A stretch of DNA of 64,000 nucleotides, taken from positions 759,501-823,500 of the forward strand of contig JAJTWR010000419.1 in the NCBI GenBank assembly GCA_021613335.1, given 5' to 3'. This DNA comes from Whitmania pigra. Its lineage: Eukaryota > Annelida > Clitellata > Hirudinida > Haemopidae. Under the pieces are notes generated by a model. It was not told the DNA's origin. It did no database searches and saw only the letters and a program-made list of their open reading frames with translations. Made by a program: the position numbers and the translations under genes. Each line of letters begins with the position of its first letter. Position 1 is the first letter of the stretch. Below, one piece after another: positions 28,801-42,600 of the stretch.

Positions 28801-30091
28801 AAAATTATTAATGCATTATTTTAGTTGTTCTTGCTGAGCAAATAAGGAAATACAAGGAGGTATTTTTGGCAGCCTACGAACAGGTTCATATTACTACTCA
28901 TTAATCTTTTGTTACTTTTACAAGTATTTTCATTAAGTAATAATATTTTAGTTTTTAAGTTATGACCTTGATATCTTAGTTTTGTGGTCAAGTGCTTTTT
29001 CTCCTTTTGCTTTGCCACCATTGTTACTGTACTAGTTTTAATTAGTTGATATAATAAAATTATTTAATAATTATTTTAATTTATGCAGGCTAGTAAGATC
29101 GATGATGCAATGGTTCGTTATTTTGGACAAGCTCAGGCCCCTCCCGAAATGCCAGGTATGAGGCCCGTGTTGTCGATTTTGAATTCGTGATAATTGATAA
29201 ATGATGGGCACATTGTAACTAATTTAAAGCAACTTGTTTAAGCTAAAAATAACTCATCTTGAATTGATTATGGGTTATAATTATTATAATTATTGATTGC
29301 AATATTAGTACTAATTATCTGTGATGCAGGTAATGGATATTTTGTTATAATCATTCTTTAGGTGGTAATGGCAACAATCTTCAGCCACTGTGTAAGTGTC
29401 CATCTTGTGGCAAGGACATGGTTATCAAATGCAAGCGTGATAAGAATGGGTGAGACAATTAGTCCTTTTAAACTAATCGAAGAAATGCAAGATTTTCTTG
29501 TCTGGTACCTTCCATCTAGGCTCTACCTAACCTGTGTGGGTTACCCAGGGTGCAAGACAGTTATGTGGTTTCCTCAATCAGTTCTTGAAGCAAAAGTGGA
29601 TGATGAGCTTTGCAATCAAGTAAATTATTGCATGCAAAGTTATTCAATATTATTAATATTTTGTAATGTTATTGTTCTTGAATGCATTGCATTAACAATT
29701 GAGTTATTTTATTTAGTTTCTTGTGTTGCTTCAATGTCTGTTATCAGTGTACTTAATTGACTGAAGTTGCCAAAAATTGTAAAAAAAAAAACAAAACAAA
29801 AAACCTCTTATTGCATTTAGAAATTGAATACAAATAAAATGTATTATCCTAACAACAGTGCAACTCCTTTGGCTTCCCCATGCACAAAGTCAGGTTCAAA
29901 TTCAGCAGGGATGCCTTGTCTTTTGGTAATGAAGAGATAATTGCCTGCATCGGAGGTTGTGACCATGACATTGAAGAGCTCCTCGGGTCTCGATTTCCCA
30001 GGGTTTCCACGACAGCTTCAGGGTCAGGAGGTCATAGAGGTGACAGAAATGGTGGTGGTGGCAATGGAAGATGGAATAGTGGTTTGTGGAC

Positions 30092-30136
<45 letters not shown>

Positions 30137-31884
30137 TCAAGATATAAGTGCATCCCTACTTAGAAATTTGCAATGTTTTTATTTGTTTTTGATTAAAGCC
30201 ATAGCTTTGATTCTTTTGGCATCCAGAAGCAATGATGATGGTAATGGAGATAATGATATTCTAAATTCTGCAAGAAATATTTCTCATTTTAGAGATTTCT
30301 TCTGACCAACCAAGAAGTTTATCAAGGACAGCTAATGACAGTGGATACTCCTCAATGCCTCCACCTTCTCAAACAGTTTCCCAAAGATCTTTGTCTAGTC
30401 ACAATAATCGAACACCGTCTTCTGTCGATAGTATGGGCCAATTGATTTTGATCATATACTAGGTTTTATAAAGTTTTAGAATGGACATTACATTATTTTT
30501 AACTATAACATTGCTAATCAAAGAAAAATAATTTTTGTGGTTACATTGTTGTTGCTTCTGTTATTGTTGTTGTTGCTATTATTATTAGTAGGTTTAGTAT
30601 TTTTCTGACAAGATTGCAACAATGTTCATGCTATAGTCCTTGGGTGATCCCTAACCCAAATGAAGAGCTTAAATGTTGCAGAGATGCTTTTGTAGAGCAT
30701 GTCTTAGTGCTGAATAAAATTGTTCTTAGTGGCAGTAAACAAAGAGATATTATTTCATATTTGTTAGAGTGGTAATTTTAATAAACATTTATACATTCTT
30801 ATTATAGATTTATAGATTATTTTATTAACCACAGTTAAATGGATATTTAATAATAACCATACTTTATGAATGGTCTTCCACAGATGTCAGAATATCAGCT
30901 TCGCAATCAGCCGGCTGCCAGCAGTCGAGATTGAAGACCAACGTTGCCAATAACGTTGTTTGCAATTGCGAGGAGGATGCAAAAGTGTTTACTGTCAGAA
31001 AGGAAGGGCCCAATAAAGGGCGCCAGTTTTATTGTTGTCCAAAACCTCAAGATTCCAAGTGTAGCTTCTTTCTTTGGGCTGATTCTGATCAAGAGGTATC
31101 TGCATCGAGTTCTGAGTCGAGTCGTGACACGTTTACATTAAGCAGGTATTTTTTGTCACGAGTTTATTTTGGAAATTAATTGAATGTTAAAATCTAATGG
31201 AACGACAATATAGGCGTTATTTCTTCTATCATTAAACTTTATAGTCAGCCATCCTCTTCATATCGATCAAGTGGATCAAGTTTTAACACCAATTTTCAAG
31301 GACTCTCTTGCAATTGCAAACTTCAAGCCAAAGAGTTTAGTATTAATAGTTTAAACTTTTGCTTCTTCATTTTTATATGGAATCATATTTTCATACTAAT
31401 TTTTTGTCGATTTTCTTAATAGCTTTTTAAATGATAAAATTCCTTCCATTTGTTAGGAAGACTGTAATTAAAGAAGGACCAAACAAAGGCAGGGTGTTTC
31501 TTTCCTGTCCAAAACCTATGGGACAGGGATGCAACTTTTTCCAATGGTCTGATCAGACAGTAAATTTAGGAGGTCCGCCTGGTGAGTTCGATGAGGACGT
31601 GTTTTAGAGAAATGACAGACCTTTTTGAATCAAAGCTGGCATTCGAATCGTTGCAGACACAGCTTCAGCGCATCTGCAAGGTAGCAGCCAATTTAACAGA
31701 AACAATAATGACACGGGTTCTGGGAATAAAAAGAAGAGAAAGTGTGGGATTTGTGGGGAGGAAGGTTAGTTTACAACATGAATTTAAATGTAGGTTATAA
31801 CAAATTTTATTTTTGTAAAAGTAAAGACTCATTTGCTTTTTATTTGTAGGTCATACAAGGAAAACGTGTCCACACAATAGATAG
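22884..31884 (+). CDS. TOP3A: DNA topoisomerase III alpha
   Basis: Thirty exons fit in phase and give about 1078 residues (human has 1001): 22884-23198, 23827-23960, 24179-24254, 24311-24419, 24604-24655, 24962-25053, 25274-25444, 25593-25638, 25716-25770, 26043-26117, 26323-26503, 26606-26712, 27045-27155, 27306-27380, 27457-27507, 27898-27976, 28051-28164, 28378-28447, 28582-28610, 28825-28883, 29089-29155, 29362-29449, 29520-29619, 29859-30081, 30293-30430, 30884-31145, 31245-31334, 31457-31581, 31657-31764, 31850-31884. It is a type IA topoisomerase that passes single strands and, with BLM and RMI1, dissolves double Holliday junctions. TOPRIM begins at LNVAEKNDAAK and holds WTDCDREGEN; the nucleophile is Tyr407 in GYISYPRTET. 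The tail has a topo zinc finger (CKCPSCGKD), two GRF zinc fingers and a terminal CCHC knuckle (CGICGEEGHTRKTC). Residues 1-77 are basic and Ser/Leu-rich, like a mitochondrial presequence, and Met78 (23115) could start a nuclear form. Exon 24 could instead end at 30039 in the same phase. The exon 27 donor (GA|GTTTAG) is weak. Confidence 0.95.
30094..30134. repeat. ATT microsatellite in a TOP3A intron
   Basis: About 14 ATT units lie 12 bp downstream of the favoured exon 24 donor. If the alternative donor at 30039 is used the tract is still intronic. Confidence 0.95.
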
Positions 31885-32847
31885 AAATTTATTGACTTAA
31901 TTTATGCTTTACTGCTGAATGAGTTACCAACTGCATGTTTAACAAGCTCCTTTGCAGGAAAGGATAAGCAATTGCATTCATTTCTAAAATGTTTTTCATT
32001 GTTGTTAAGTGTTTGGTAAAGACATTGTGAATGTCACATTGAAACAGTACTGCGCTCTGTAGCTTGTTTTATTCTGAGAGTTTCTTTGCTTTTCTTAGAT
32101 TTGTACTAACTTACTACTAATTTCAAAATGCACGAATTATTTTGTTTTGTCCAAGACTTGAAAATGTAAAATGGTATAAATAGAGCAAGGCTTAGGAATT
32201 TTTTAATCTGTTATGCTTATGTACTGCGTGTGTTAAGAGAAGGTGACGAAAAACCATTACAAAGAGTCGATTCCAGGTAATTCCTCACGGGGTAGGATTT
32301 TGGAGATTTTAATGCAGGGTATGACGAAAAAATCGAAAATAATAAAATGTTTACTTTTTTGTTGATTTAATCTTACTTTTGCTGTCAAATCTTCAATAGA
32401 AATAAAGCAACTTTAGATTTTTTTCAAATTTACCATAAAAAGTTGAACATTCGATAGCAACAAATTTATCAGCAGGAATGTTTAAAATCATAATTATTTT
32501 TGGTGTGTTAGATGTAATTTCTTTGTAAATTACCATTGGTGACATTTAGAACATGTTTTGTAGTTACCAGTTAAACGGTGAGCAGTTGATTAATTCCAAT
32601 AAATGCTCAAAGAATTACATCAGAATACTTTTTGAATGCAGAAAAGTTAAATTCTTGTAACACCATTTTTGAAATGTAATAAGAGTTATATTCTTTTGAT
32701 AGCATTTTAGTTTAGAAGCGTTTAATTTTCTAGGTTTTCACATCTGCCCTTGTATTACTCGTTTAAGATTGTGACACAACTCGATTTTGCTGTTGGTATT
32801 ACGCGTCATGTGAACTTGAAATTGTAAATAAATAACAGAAAATAGAT
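31885..32847. other. TOP3A 3' flank and spacer before the PPP1R37 gene
   Basis: AT-rich spacer of about 960 bp with AATAAA at about 32400 and 32828. No open frame of note. It should hold the TOP3A 3' UTR and the promoter of the next gene, which lies on the same strand. Confidence 0.5.
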
Positions 32848-35800
32848 ATGGCCGCCTGTCTTGAGATGACCGGTGGTTTTGATTTGATTGATAAGTCGGA
32901 ATCAGCACTGGATCTCCAACGAGAGGATTTTGTTACGTCCGACAGAAAAAATCATGTTTTAATTAACTCTTACGAAATGCTATCGCGCACCAGTTTGGAA
33001 GAAATGGGTAAAGTCGAATCTGACGTAAAGGGAGCTAAAGATGCCTACTCGTCTACTGATAAAGAAAGCGAAAATAATTCGAATAAGCACATTGGAAAAC
33101 CTAACAAGAAAAATCTTCGCGTTACTTTTCCAGAAGGAAATGAGGTGTCTGGTTATATGGATCCTCCAATTCCCTGGGATGACGGTGATTATTTAATTAT
33201 CATTTAATTTTGCGCTTACTTAGTTGACGTAAGACATTATTGATGTTGCAAGAATAAAGTGCAATAGTTCTATTAAATCTTCTAGATAAATTACAAAATT
33301 TTCAGTTTTGATTATAAATCATTTTGTAATCAATTTGTATTTACAAATGATGAATCAAGTTATGAACCTTTTTACAGTTTCTTCATGCACGACAGAGATT
33401 TTGGTGTCTTCATATTTAAGAGCCTGTGAGAAATTTGGAGTTAGACCTATTCAGAAACTGCTTAGCCAGCTTCAGGTTTGCTTTTGCTGTTCAAGGAAGC
33501 GACTTACATATGAACTCTGTTGTTCATTTACACTGTTCACAGGCAATTGCAAATTTCCAAGAGAGAAATGAGACATTGACATTAAGAAGTAATTTATTTA
33601 CAAATTCTATGTTCAATTATAGAGAAGACCTGCAACCCTTATATTATATAAACAGAAATTATATCAGTAATGAATTTAATGTATAAACATTCTGTACGTT
33701 ATTTCCGGGCGCATGAAGCTAAGTAGAAGTTCATATTTATTTTGGGTGTCAAAATAATTATATAAATAATTGCTGTGCTTATATGGCACAGATGACCATT
33801 TGGATTACAGACATTGTGAAACTTTGGAAGAGGTTCTCAGAAGAGTTCAGTTTAGAACCATCGACCTGGAAGCAACAAAAATGGATGATGAAGTATGAAT
33901 TCTAAAGCATTCCTTGTATTAACTTGCTTTTGAAAGAATTAAAAATAATCAATTTTAACATATTTTAAAGTCATCATAATCCTTAAGAAGTTAAATTGGC
34001 CTTGTACTAAATCAGACTAATTTGGTGTTAAACAATGGGTTATTTTAATGACAGGCTGCAGTGGTGATGTTTGACATGGTGGAATACTACGAGTCGTGTG
34101 TGAAACTCAATATCTCCTTTAGTCGATCCTTTGGAGCAAGGGGTTGGCAGGCTTGTGCAAGGCTCATTAAGAAGGTCTCATATTGGCTAGAAATTATTTT
34201 ACGGCTATTTATTTTGTTGTCAAATCCCATTAGATTTGTAATCAAGAATGATTGATATTTTGCTATCTTTATTCCTGTCAATGCAGACATCATCTCTGGA
34301 ACAACTGGATGCCCAGGGGTGCAATGTAGCTGACCACCTCATGCCATTCATGGGTCGAGCCTTAAAAGTTGCAACGTCCCTGGTCTCGCTTCACTTAGAA
34401 AATACCATGATGTCTGGAAAGTCTCTGGCTACATTAGGTATGTATATCTGTGACTTGAACTGTAAGGATAAAGTGAAAAATTTGTCTTTTTTTCACAAGT
34501 ATAACAACATTTATTAATAATTTAAAATAATGAAAATCAAGTAACAAAATACAAAAAAGTAAGACAAGTAAATCCAAATGCTCATAATTCATGATTTTAA
34601 ATAAATCAAACAAATACTGAAGTGATAACCAGAAAGGAACATCCTAGGGAAAATGATAGGTGTCCATTAGGATGCATGAACTTAATGGGTGACCTAAATG
34701 TTAGCATGTGGAATTGAATGCAGTGAATTGGCCTGCAGGTTGGACAAATGGGTGGTGGCATGAGGTAATGAAGCGTCGAGTAAGGTAACGCGTCGTGTTT
34801 GAAACCCAGCGTGCACTGCCACAAGCAGGTTAACACAATCTGCAGTCAAGCAATTCTTGCACTGTTGCAAGTTGTTTATATTATTAATTGTCATATTTAT
34901 CATAATTGGCCAGTTTTTCAATTAAGCAATCGATAATTGTTCTTAAAATGAGCACTTTAATTTGGTTTTTAATTTTTTTTATTTATATATTCTATTGACA
35001 CGAAGAGGCCATTTTATTTACAAAATCTGTTAATATTTGTTATTTAGCTAAGAATTTGGGGATGTTAAATGGGTTAATGTTTGTTATTTAACTAGTAATT
35101 TGGGGATGTTAAATCTTCAAATATATTTTCTAAATACATTGCATTTTATAATGCAAATATTGGGAGAATACCAGGACATAAGACACTTAAAAAACTTAAA
35201 AAAGGCCTAATTGGCATTTAGAAATCATTTGTGTTATAATTACAAGTTAAATTCTCACATTTTTCACTTCACATGTTTCCACATGCATCAAGTTGCAGAA
35301 AGAGCTTATTAAATTAAAAAAGAGCTTATTATTAATGTCATTATTTTATTAATAATGTTTTATTATTAAGAAATAAGTAGTAGGAAGAGGAGATGTTGGT
35401 ATTATTATTATTATTGGAATTTCATTATGCTCATTTGTGATTTCTGAATTATTAATGTATGAATATTAACATGTAATTATGGTAATCAATTTAAATCAGT
35501 AATGATCTTGAAAACCAACGAAACATTGCGAAAGTTGCATCTCGCCGATAACAAGATCACTCCCTCCGATGCTGCCCAGATTGCCAGTCTCATTAAATTC
35601 AACAAAAATATCAAGCTACTCGACCTTCGGAATAATCATCTGCAGGTTAGATTGTGGCATTTGCAATATGATGGTTATTAATAATGGTAGCTTATTGAAA
35701 GGCCTTTGCTTTGACATGGTTCTGTAGATTTTGTATTACAAATTTTTATAAAATTACATTTAGACAATCTTTTGATTGCCTTATGTATCAGTAATGGTAT

Positions 35801-38365
35801 GTCAAGGCTCTATAATTGTCCAACCACTTATGTGGTAACTCGTCAAAAGGGCACTTTATTGTGGTGAAAATTGGGTCTGCTAAAAGAATTTACAATGGCT
35901 TGCTTTTATGCCATTGCTTACAGTTCTCTGCGATAACTTGCATGCCAATTACTTAACACAAGATTTGTTATTATCTGAAAATATGAGATTTTAAGATTAT
36001 TAGCAGCATTTATTTATAATGTTAACATGTTTTTTTTTTTTTTTTTTGAAATACATAGTTGTTGCATTTTGTTAAAGTTATGATTTTTTAAAAAGTTTTA
36101 TGCTGGAATAGGTTTATTGTTTCAGAGCATCACAATACTTTTATCGAATGAAAATCTTGCGGATCAAATTTAAAATTTGCCATAAAGATGTACATAAATG
36201 CTGCACTGATGCAATATTAATGTGCAGGAAATGTTGCTGATGAAATTATCTATTTTTCAGGATGTGGGCATGGCGCACATTTGTGAGGGAATCTCAGAGC
36301 AGGGATCCCTAGGAATTGAGACTCTGGTGGTTTGGAACAACCAGCTGACTTACCAGTCCATGAACTCACTTTGCAAAGCTCTAGTAAGTTGGACTGCTTA
36401 TGTTTATATATCGTATGCCATTTCAATGTTTCTTAGTTTAATAGTTAACTTTATGCTTGTAAAGTTGTTGCATTTTGAAAATGTGTTTTTTTTAAATTGG
36501 ATTAAAACAATTTATAGACAGATACAAAGAGCCTGCAGGACATAAACCTCGGGAGAAATAATATTACAAATGAGGGCATTCACAGGATCAAAGAAGGTCT
36601 TCTCAAGAACAGGTCTCTTTTGGTGATCAGGCTTCAGGCTGCTAAGATTTCCTGTGAAGGTTGAGCATTTATGTTGAACTGGATCAATTTAAGAATTTTG
36701 GATTTCTTTGAAAAGTTCAGAATTTATAAATTTGTATTTTTGACTTCAACTGTTAATTTGTCTTTCTTTTTGTTGGACAGGTGCAGTTGCAATAGCAGAG
36801 TATCTAGCTGAAACAACAAAATTATCAAGGATTGACCTTAGGGATAATGACATCAAAACAGGAGGCTTGATGGCCTTGAGTCTTGCTCTAAAAGTTAATA
36901 AATCTGTGCTTCGGGTGGACCTTGACAAAGAGCCAAAAAAAGAAAATGTGTGTACATCCATCTTGTTCAAAAATAATTTTATTTTACATTATGGACTGTT
37001 ATATAAAGCTATTTGAAAAATTATCATAAGTTCAGTAAAAGAATTTAAGATATAGGAACACTTTGATGTAGTTTGAGGTTTTTTCACCTCCACAGATTTT
37101 ATTATTGCTAGGGAATATGGGTAATCAGACATTTTAACAGTTATTTTTCTGATTCTGGTTCGTGACAATGTTTTTGTCTTTTTAAGGGTGTGAAGGACTA
37201 TGTCAACCAGCAAAAGAACTTACTGGTCGACATATTTTCCTGCGTCGATCGCAATGACAAGCTGATCAAAGTAGAAGAGAAGAAAATGCAACAGAGCGAT
37301 CCAAAGAGGTCGGAGGTCGAGACGGGAGTTCTCAGTCCCATTCAAGTGTCTTCACCAACTTCAGATGCATCAAATCAGTGCAATGGAGAAGAATGGTCTT
37401 TAGTGGAATTTACAAAGGGAGCTCCCTCAATAAAACAGTCACCTCTTCGTACAGAGGAGCAGACAATGCATGTATCCAATATTGCAAACTCGAACAATTC
37501 ATCCAGAAGTAAGTTGCATCTGGAACTGCATCCTTCTGCAGATGTCTGTCAAATGGGCGATGACGACCGCTTTCGGGAGCCCGGCACGTCACCTGAAAGT
37601 AAATTACCGATCAATATTCCTCCGTCGCCTATGGTCGTCTCGCAAGGAACTGCCAGTTTGATTCCAGTCAAGAGCAATGGTGTTTTCTCTCCTGAAGAAA
37701 GCATGGTCACTCCATCAGTGACAGATTCCAGTTTTCAGCTCCCATCCTGTGAACACTTTGAATTCCTGAGTCTTTTGTCTGAGGATCGAGGTTCTTCTGC
37801 TTCCATAAGAGTCTCGAAAGGCTCCAAAAGAAGTGGAAAAATGCCTCGCGAGAAACGCAAGAAATTTATAGTGACAAAGACGATCGGCCACCATCAACAT
37901 TCGACTATACCGGGATCTAAAAGGACTTCATGCAAGAACTCCAGGAGACCGTCAAACAACACATTGGATGCTATTTGTGCGATCGATAAGACGGCCACCT
38001 CGATCACAGGGCCATCCTCCGACGGAAATCCTAGACTCGCTGTCCAGAATGACTCTGATCTTTATTCTATAGAAAACGAACCGTCGACTCTGGAATCCCC
38101 GGGATTTAGTGATTTCAGTTCGGTTCATCTTGATGGAGCATCCGTCTCAGATGATCTCTCTATGGCAATGCACCTTAATTGCCAGGTGCCAGATATTGTG
38201 CCATCGACAGAAGTTGAGGGAGCAGCCTCCTCTGTGGAGTCCCTCGAAGAGAAGATGGAAAAGTTTTCTATGAATGGCCTGCTAAGGGCAGAAACTCCTG
38301 ACATTGTGAGCACTTCTAATATAATCAGTCTTGATGCTCCCATACATACTGTAAATAAGCACTAG
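32848..38365 (+). CDS. PPP1R37: PPP1R37-like leucine-rich repeat PP1 regulatory subunit
   Basis: Eleven exons fit in phase and give 869 residues: 32848-33184, 33378-33475, 33543-33588, 33792-33892, 34055-34174, 34287-34437, 35500-35645, 36261-36383, 36518-36659, 36781-36947 and 37187-38365. The N-terminal part is disordered and holds the PP1-docking motif RVTF at residues 91-94. Ribonuclease-inhibitor-like leucine-rich repeats follow from about residue 150 to 475, for example LNISFSRSFGARGWQA, LHLADNKI, LLDLRNNHLQ, LVVWNNQLT, INLGRNNITNEG and IDLRDNDIKTGGLMALSLAL. Their order and spelling match vertebrate PPP1R37, which binds and inhibits PP1 catalytic subunit. The final 393-codon exon is a Ser/Pro-rich, low-complexity tail without recognisable domains. 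The ATG at 32848 is the first in the open exon, with an in-frame stop upstream. The gene is convergent with the C2CD2-like gene downstream. Confidence 0.9.
35029..35114. repeat. 44-bp tandem duplication in a PPP1R37 intron
   Basis: Two adjacent copies of a 44-bp unit share GTTAATATTTGTTATTTA-type starts and TTTGGGGATGTTAAAT ends, differing at a handful of positions. It lies in the intron between exons 6 and 7. Confidence 0.8.
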
Positions 38366-39634
38366 CTTCAGTGACAGTGTTGTATTAACTTATGCAATAA
38401 CTGCTAATTAGTTTGTGCTCATTAATATGATTAAGATTAGCTATTTAATCAGCTAATTGTTTATGTAAGGGATATGGTGGTAAATAAGTTTAATACAATC
38501 ATCTATTTCCAGAACTCTCTGCAGATTCGATAACATTTATTTCGTGGAACGAACGCACTTTCAGACTATGAATGATCATTTCATCGTAGAATCATTATTT
38601 GCATCATACAATACTGGGCTTACTGAGTACATTGGAAATGTTTTCTTGCAGAGCTGACAACATTGAAGTGAAATAAGCATTGCAAGAAGTTCCTGTTTGG
38701 TTCCTAACTATTCTGTGATCAGTGTTCCTAGAAACTATATTGTGGCTGCAGATACTTTTGTTCATCGGATAGTATGTCACTTCTATGTGGTTATAAAGTT
38801 GTATACAAGTCTGGGTTTTTAATGATAAAATTGGAGACATTTTTAAAATTTAGATTTTCATTGATTTGTGATTTTATCTATTAGGTGTTTGAAAATTAAT
38901 TTTAATGACTGCATTATTATTTATGAAATTATTACTGCATATTTCATTCTTAATGTTTTTAAGTTCTGTTTAGTTGATGCGTACCTTGTTAATGATTGTT
39001 TTCCTGATGATGCTCCAATGCCAGATGTTGCCTGTGATCGAGACAGTTTGTTGAAATGATGATGTTTGAATCATTTTTCTCTTTGCAATCTTCGAGTTTG
39101 TTCTCGTGCTGTTGATGGGACTTGCTGATGAAAACGAATAAAGACCATGTATTTCAAAGGGATGTTTCGAAGTTATCATATTTTTTATAAAAGTCTTATG
39201 ATTTAAATAGCACAAATGAAATAAAGCAGGAATCTTTAAAAAAAAGTCTTACGATTTAAGTATCAGAAATTGGATTTTGAGTGGTCATCCCCGCCCCAGG
39301 GTTATTTGGCCTTGGGGACCCTTGGCGACTAAAAACAAATTTTATTAGTATCCCGTGTGAGCTTGTGTATTTTCTTCTGGCGAGCAATAATAGTATTTGT
39401 GTGACTGGAGAATTTAGATTTGGAGTTGAGTGTTTTTTCATACATCTTAGACACAAATATAGATGTCACATCGTTTATGATATTTATATTTATAATGTTT
39501 ATTATTGTCATGCATAATTTGAGGTTGATGCATGGTCAGTTCGTTGAAACACAAAACGGGGTTTTAGATTTATTTGGAATTTGGCATTATTGGTTATCAT
39601 TTTCATTTTGAACACTTTTTTTGAACCAAAATTC
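38366..39634. other. Convergent spacer between PPP1R37 and the C2CD2-like gene
   Basis: Both genes end into this 1.3-kb spacer. AATAAA signals on the plus strand at about 39137 and 39220 could end PPP1R37. Short frames on both strands have no similarity to known families. Confidence 0.5.
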
Positions 39635-42600
39635 TCAAATTTGCTGTTCAGGCATTTGATGCGGAGAAGAACCTTGATTTTTCCTTCGAAATAAGTTTTT
39701 GAAACTGGACATTTTGCTTCTCTTCTTACCGGGTGAGAATCCTTGTGGCGATGAAGTCGATGATGAGAGAGACCAGTGTTCTAAATGGCCTGTTTTAAAT
39801 ATGAAATGTGATAATTACGAAAATAATTTATTCTGAAATAATTAGAAAAAATTACATTTAAAAGTTGCAATGGGCTATAAAAAGTTTTTAAATTATTACT
39901 ACAAAAAATTATTTCATTTATTAGAAATAAAGTCGTGATGAAAAAAGAAGTCATTGCAATGTATTTCAAAATGAACTTATTGGCAATTGAATTCTTTTTT
40001 TAACTCTTTGTCAGTTAATTTGCTTCCATATTTTTATGACTTACATTGTGTAATTAGCCTACCTGCTAGCAAATAGTAGTTAAATAACTCAATATTTTTT
40101 ATTTAAAATCTACAACCTGATAAGAACAATAAGTAAATGTTTTAAAAGTTAATAAGCACAACCTGGAGTGAGGATCCTCTTGGGTGGTGGGGTTAGATAA
40201 ATCCCATCTGAAAAAATCTTTACTTCTCTTGAAGTATGTGCAGTCTCTTTGGATGATGGTTCAGCACTTCTGGATCTTTTCCCATGAAATTTTTTCTTCA
40301 TAGCATCAATGAGTGACCTTTGTTTTGAACGACCTTGAACTAAAAGAGATTCAGCTGTTTATGCAAATGCTCAGTTGAAAAAATAGTTGAAAGTATTGCT
40401 TGGGCAATATATCAGTTTATGATCACATCACAGATAAATGAAAGATGTAACCAACTAAAAAATTAAACGATTGCGGTTAATTTAATTCAAATAAGTATTG
40501 TAAAGTATCATTTTGTGAAGAATAAACAAACCTTTGGAAGAAGCTGATTCATGGGAATTATTTCGAACCATCAATGAAGCCTGGGACACCTGCAGGGATA
40601 ATTTTATGATTTAAACAAATTTTCAAGACTTAAAACACACATCTAATTATTCTTATATGCAATAATATAATCAGTTTCCTCAGTTAATTCAAATCTGTTT
40701 GTAAACATTTAAGATTGTTATTAAAATATTATTTAATAATGGTAATTAGCATTTATCCAAGTTCCCCAGCAATTGTTCAAAAATTAACTTATTATGTCTA
40801 TTATATACGAGAGATGGATGAAAGATGAAAAGTTAAGAAAAAAATTATTTTTTAAAATGAAAATTATGAACCAAAGAAAGGTTTGAATCTGTCTGAGAGT
40901 TGTTGTTCTTCCATTGCGATGGATAAAGAGCTCGATCAGAATCCTGTTTTGGCTTCTGCAGAAATCTTTCAATATTGATTGAAGGTTTGACAACAGAATT
41001 TGGAGGCTGGACATAATTGACATCTAGGGTATCTAAAATTAGTGTGAAAACATTTTAAAAAATTACAAATAATTAACTGAAATTACCTAAAATTTATAAC
41101 CATATTTATAAAAATTAATTTTATACCTTTTTTTTTGTCAGTTTCCTTTTTTGGAAATTGTCCCGATGAGACATTCCAATTGGCTGAGGAAATCTAATAG
41201 TGCAATATGGTGCTTAAAAAATTACAAAAAATAAAAACGAATGGTTGAGCCACTCGCACCTCCTACATAACCTATTGATAGTTATCAATATGGACCATAT
41301 ATTTTTAAAATTATAACCGAAATCAGCCTTAATTATCTGGAAGGATCATGACTATCTAACCTCAACAGTGAGTGACATGTGACTTGTCGGATGCTGTGAC
41401 ATCAAGGGCAGAACCACCCTCATATCTTTCTCTGTCACTTCTTCAGAAGCATCTTTGAGCAGAAAGTCTGCTCTCCCAAGGAAAGCTTTAAGAAAGGTTT
41501 AATTTAATTATCAAGCATGTCAATAAAAATAAATTATTCATGGTAATTAATGTCACAATGATAACTTGTTAGAGGCGTAAAGTTAGCCAATAAGCAGTTT
41601 GACAAATAATTTGCCAAAAGTAGTTGCTGAGGCTATAAAAAGAAAGAAGCAAAATAAGTTCAAATATACTTTATAATATACTTTAAATTATGCATCACAG
41701 TAATTGTGCGAGCTTGACGATACTGTGACATTAAGGGCAGAACCCAATAGGTGACCTTTTTTTCCTTCCGACCAGAAGTCAGGGAAGCAATCAGCCGCTT
41801 GTTGAGCAATAGCGATGAAATGCCAAGTCGTACGATATCAGACATTGAAATTAGTTTCATTGGGCATTCATGAACATGATTAGCATGATTTATTAAGAAA
41901 TATTATTACTAAGATTGTTCAACATTTATTATTTAAATTAAATCTTCTTTTTCAAGTAAAATAATAACTTTGCTTAACCAAGCTTGAATTTATCAAAACC
42001 ATTAAAATGCTTCCACTGCATTCACAGTGTGCATATTTAAACATTTAAAATGAGATATATGACAAAATTTTTAATCTAAAAAAGAATTAACAAAAACAAA
42101 AGCATTTTACTTCACCTACCTTCTAAATTGTTCTTTTCATGAATCTCGAACGAAATTCTCTTTGTGGTCCCATCTAACTGGCTTTAGATAAAAATAATAT
42201 GTTGATTGTAATGGGAAATCAAATTAACATAAATTTCTGATATTTGGTTAACTAAATTTAGTTATTTTTGTATTTAAGTTCACAAACTGGAATGAAAGCA
42301 TTGGCGTGTCAGCTAGCTCAATAGGTTCATGCGTGCAATTGTGATGTCGTCTTTGCGAATCAGCTTGCATCACTGCATCATCTTCATATCCGAATTGAAA
42401 ATTTACATTGTAGAAGCCAACATGAAGTTGTTGACAGGTTTAGGGTTAGAGGCCCTTAAAACTACTTTTATGTGACATAATATTCTTGTCTAGTGATTAA
42501 TATTTAAATAAAAGAGATAAGTTCAAGGCTAACAAGGTTAGAAGTTCGTCGAAGAACGGATTTGGAGAATCTGCAACTGAACTCGTTCTTTGAGTTTGTG

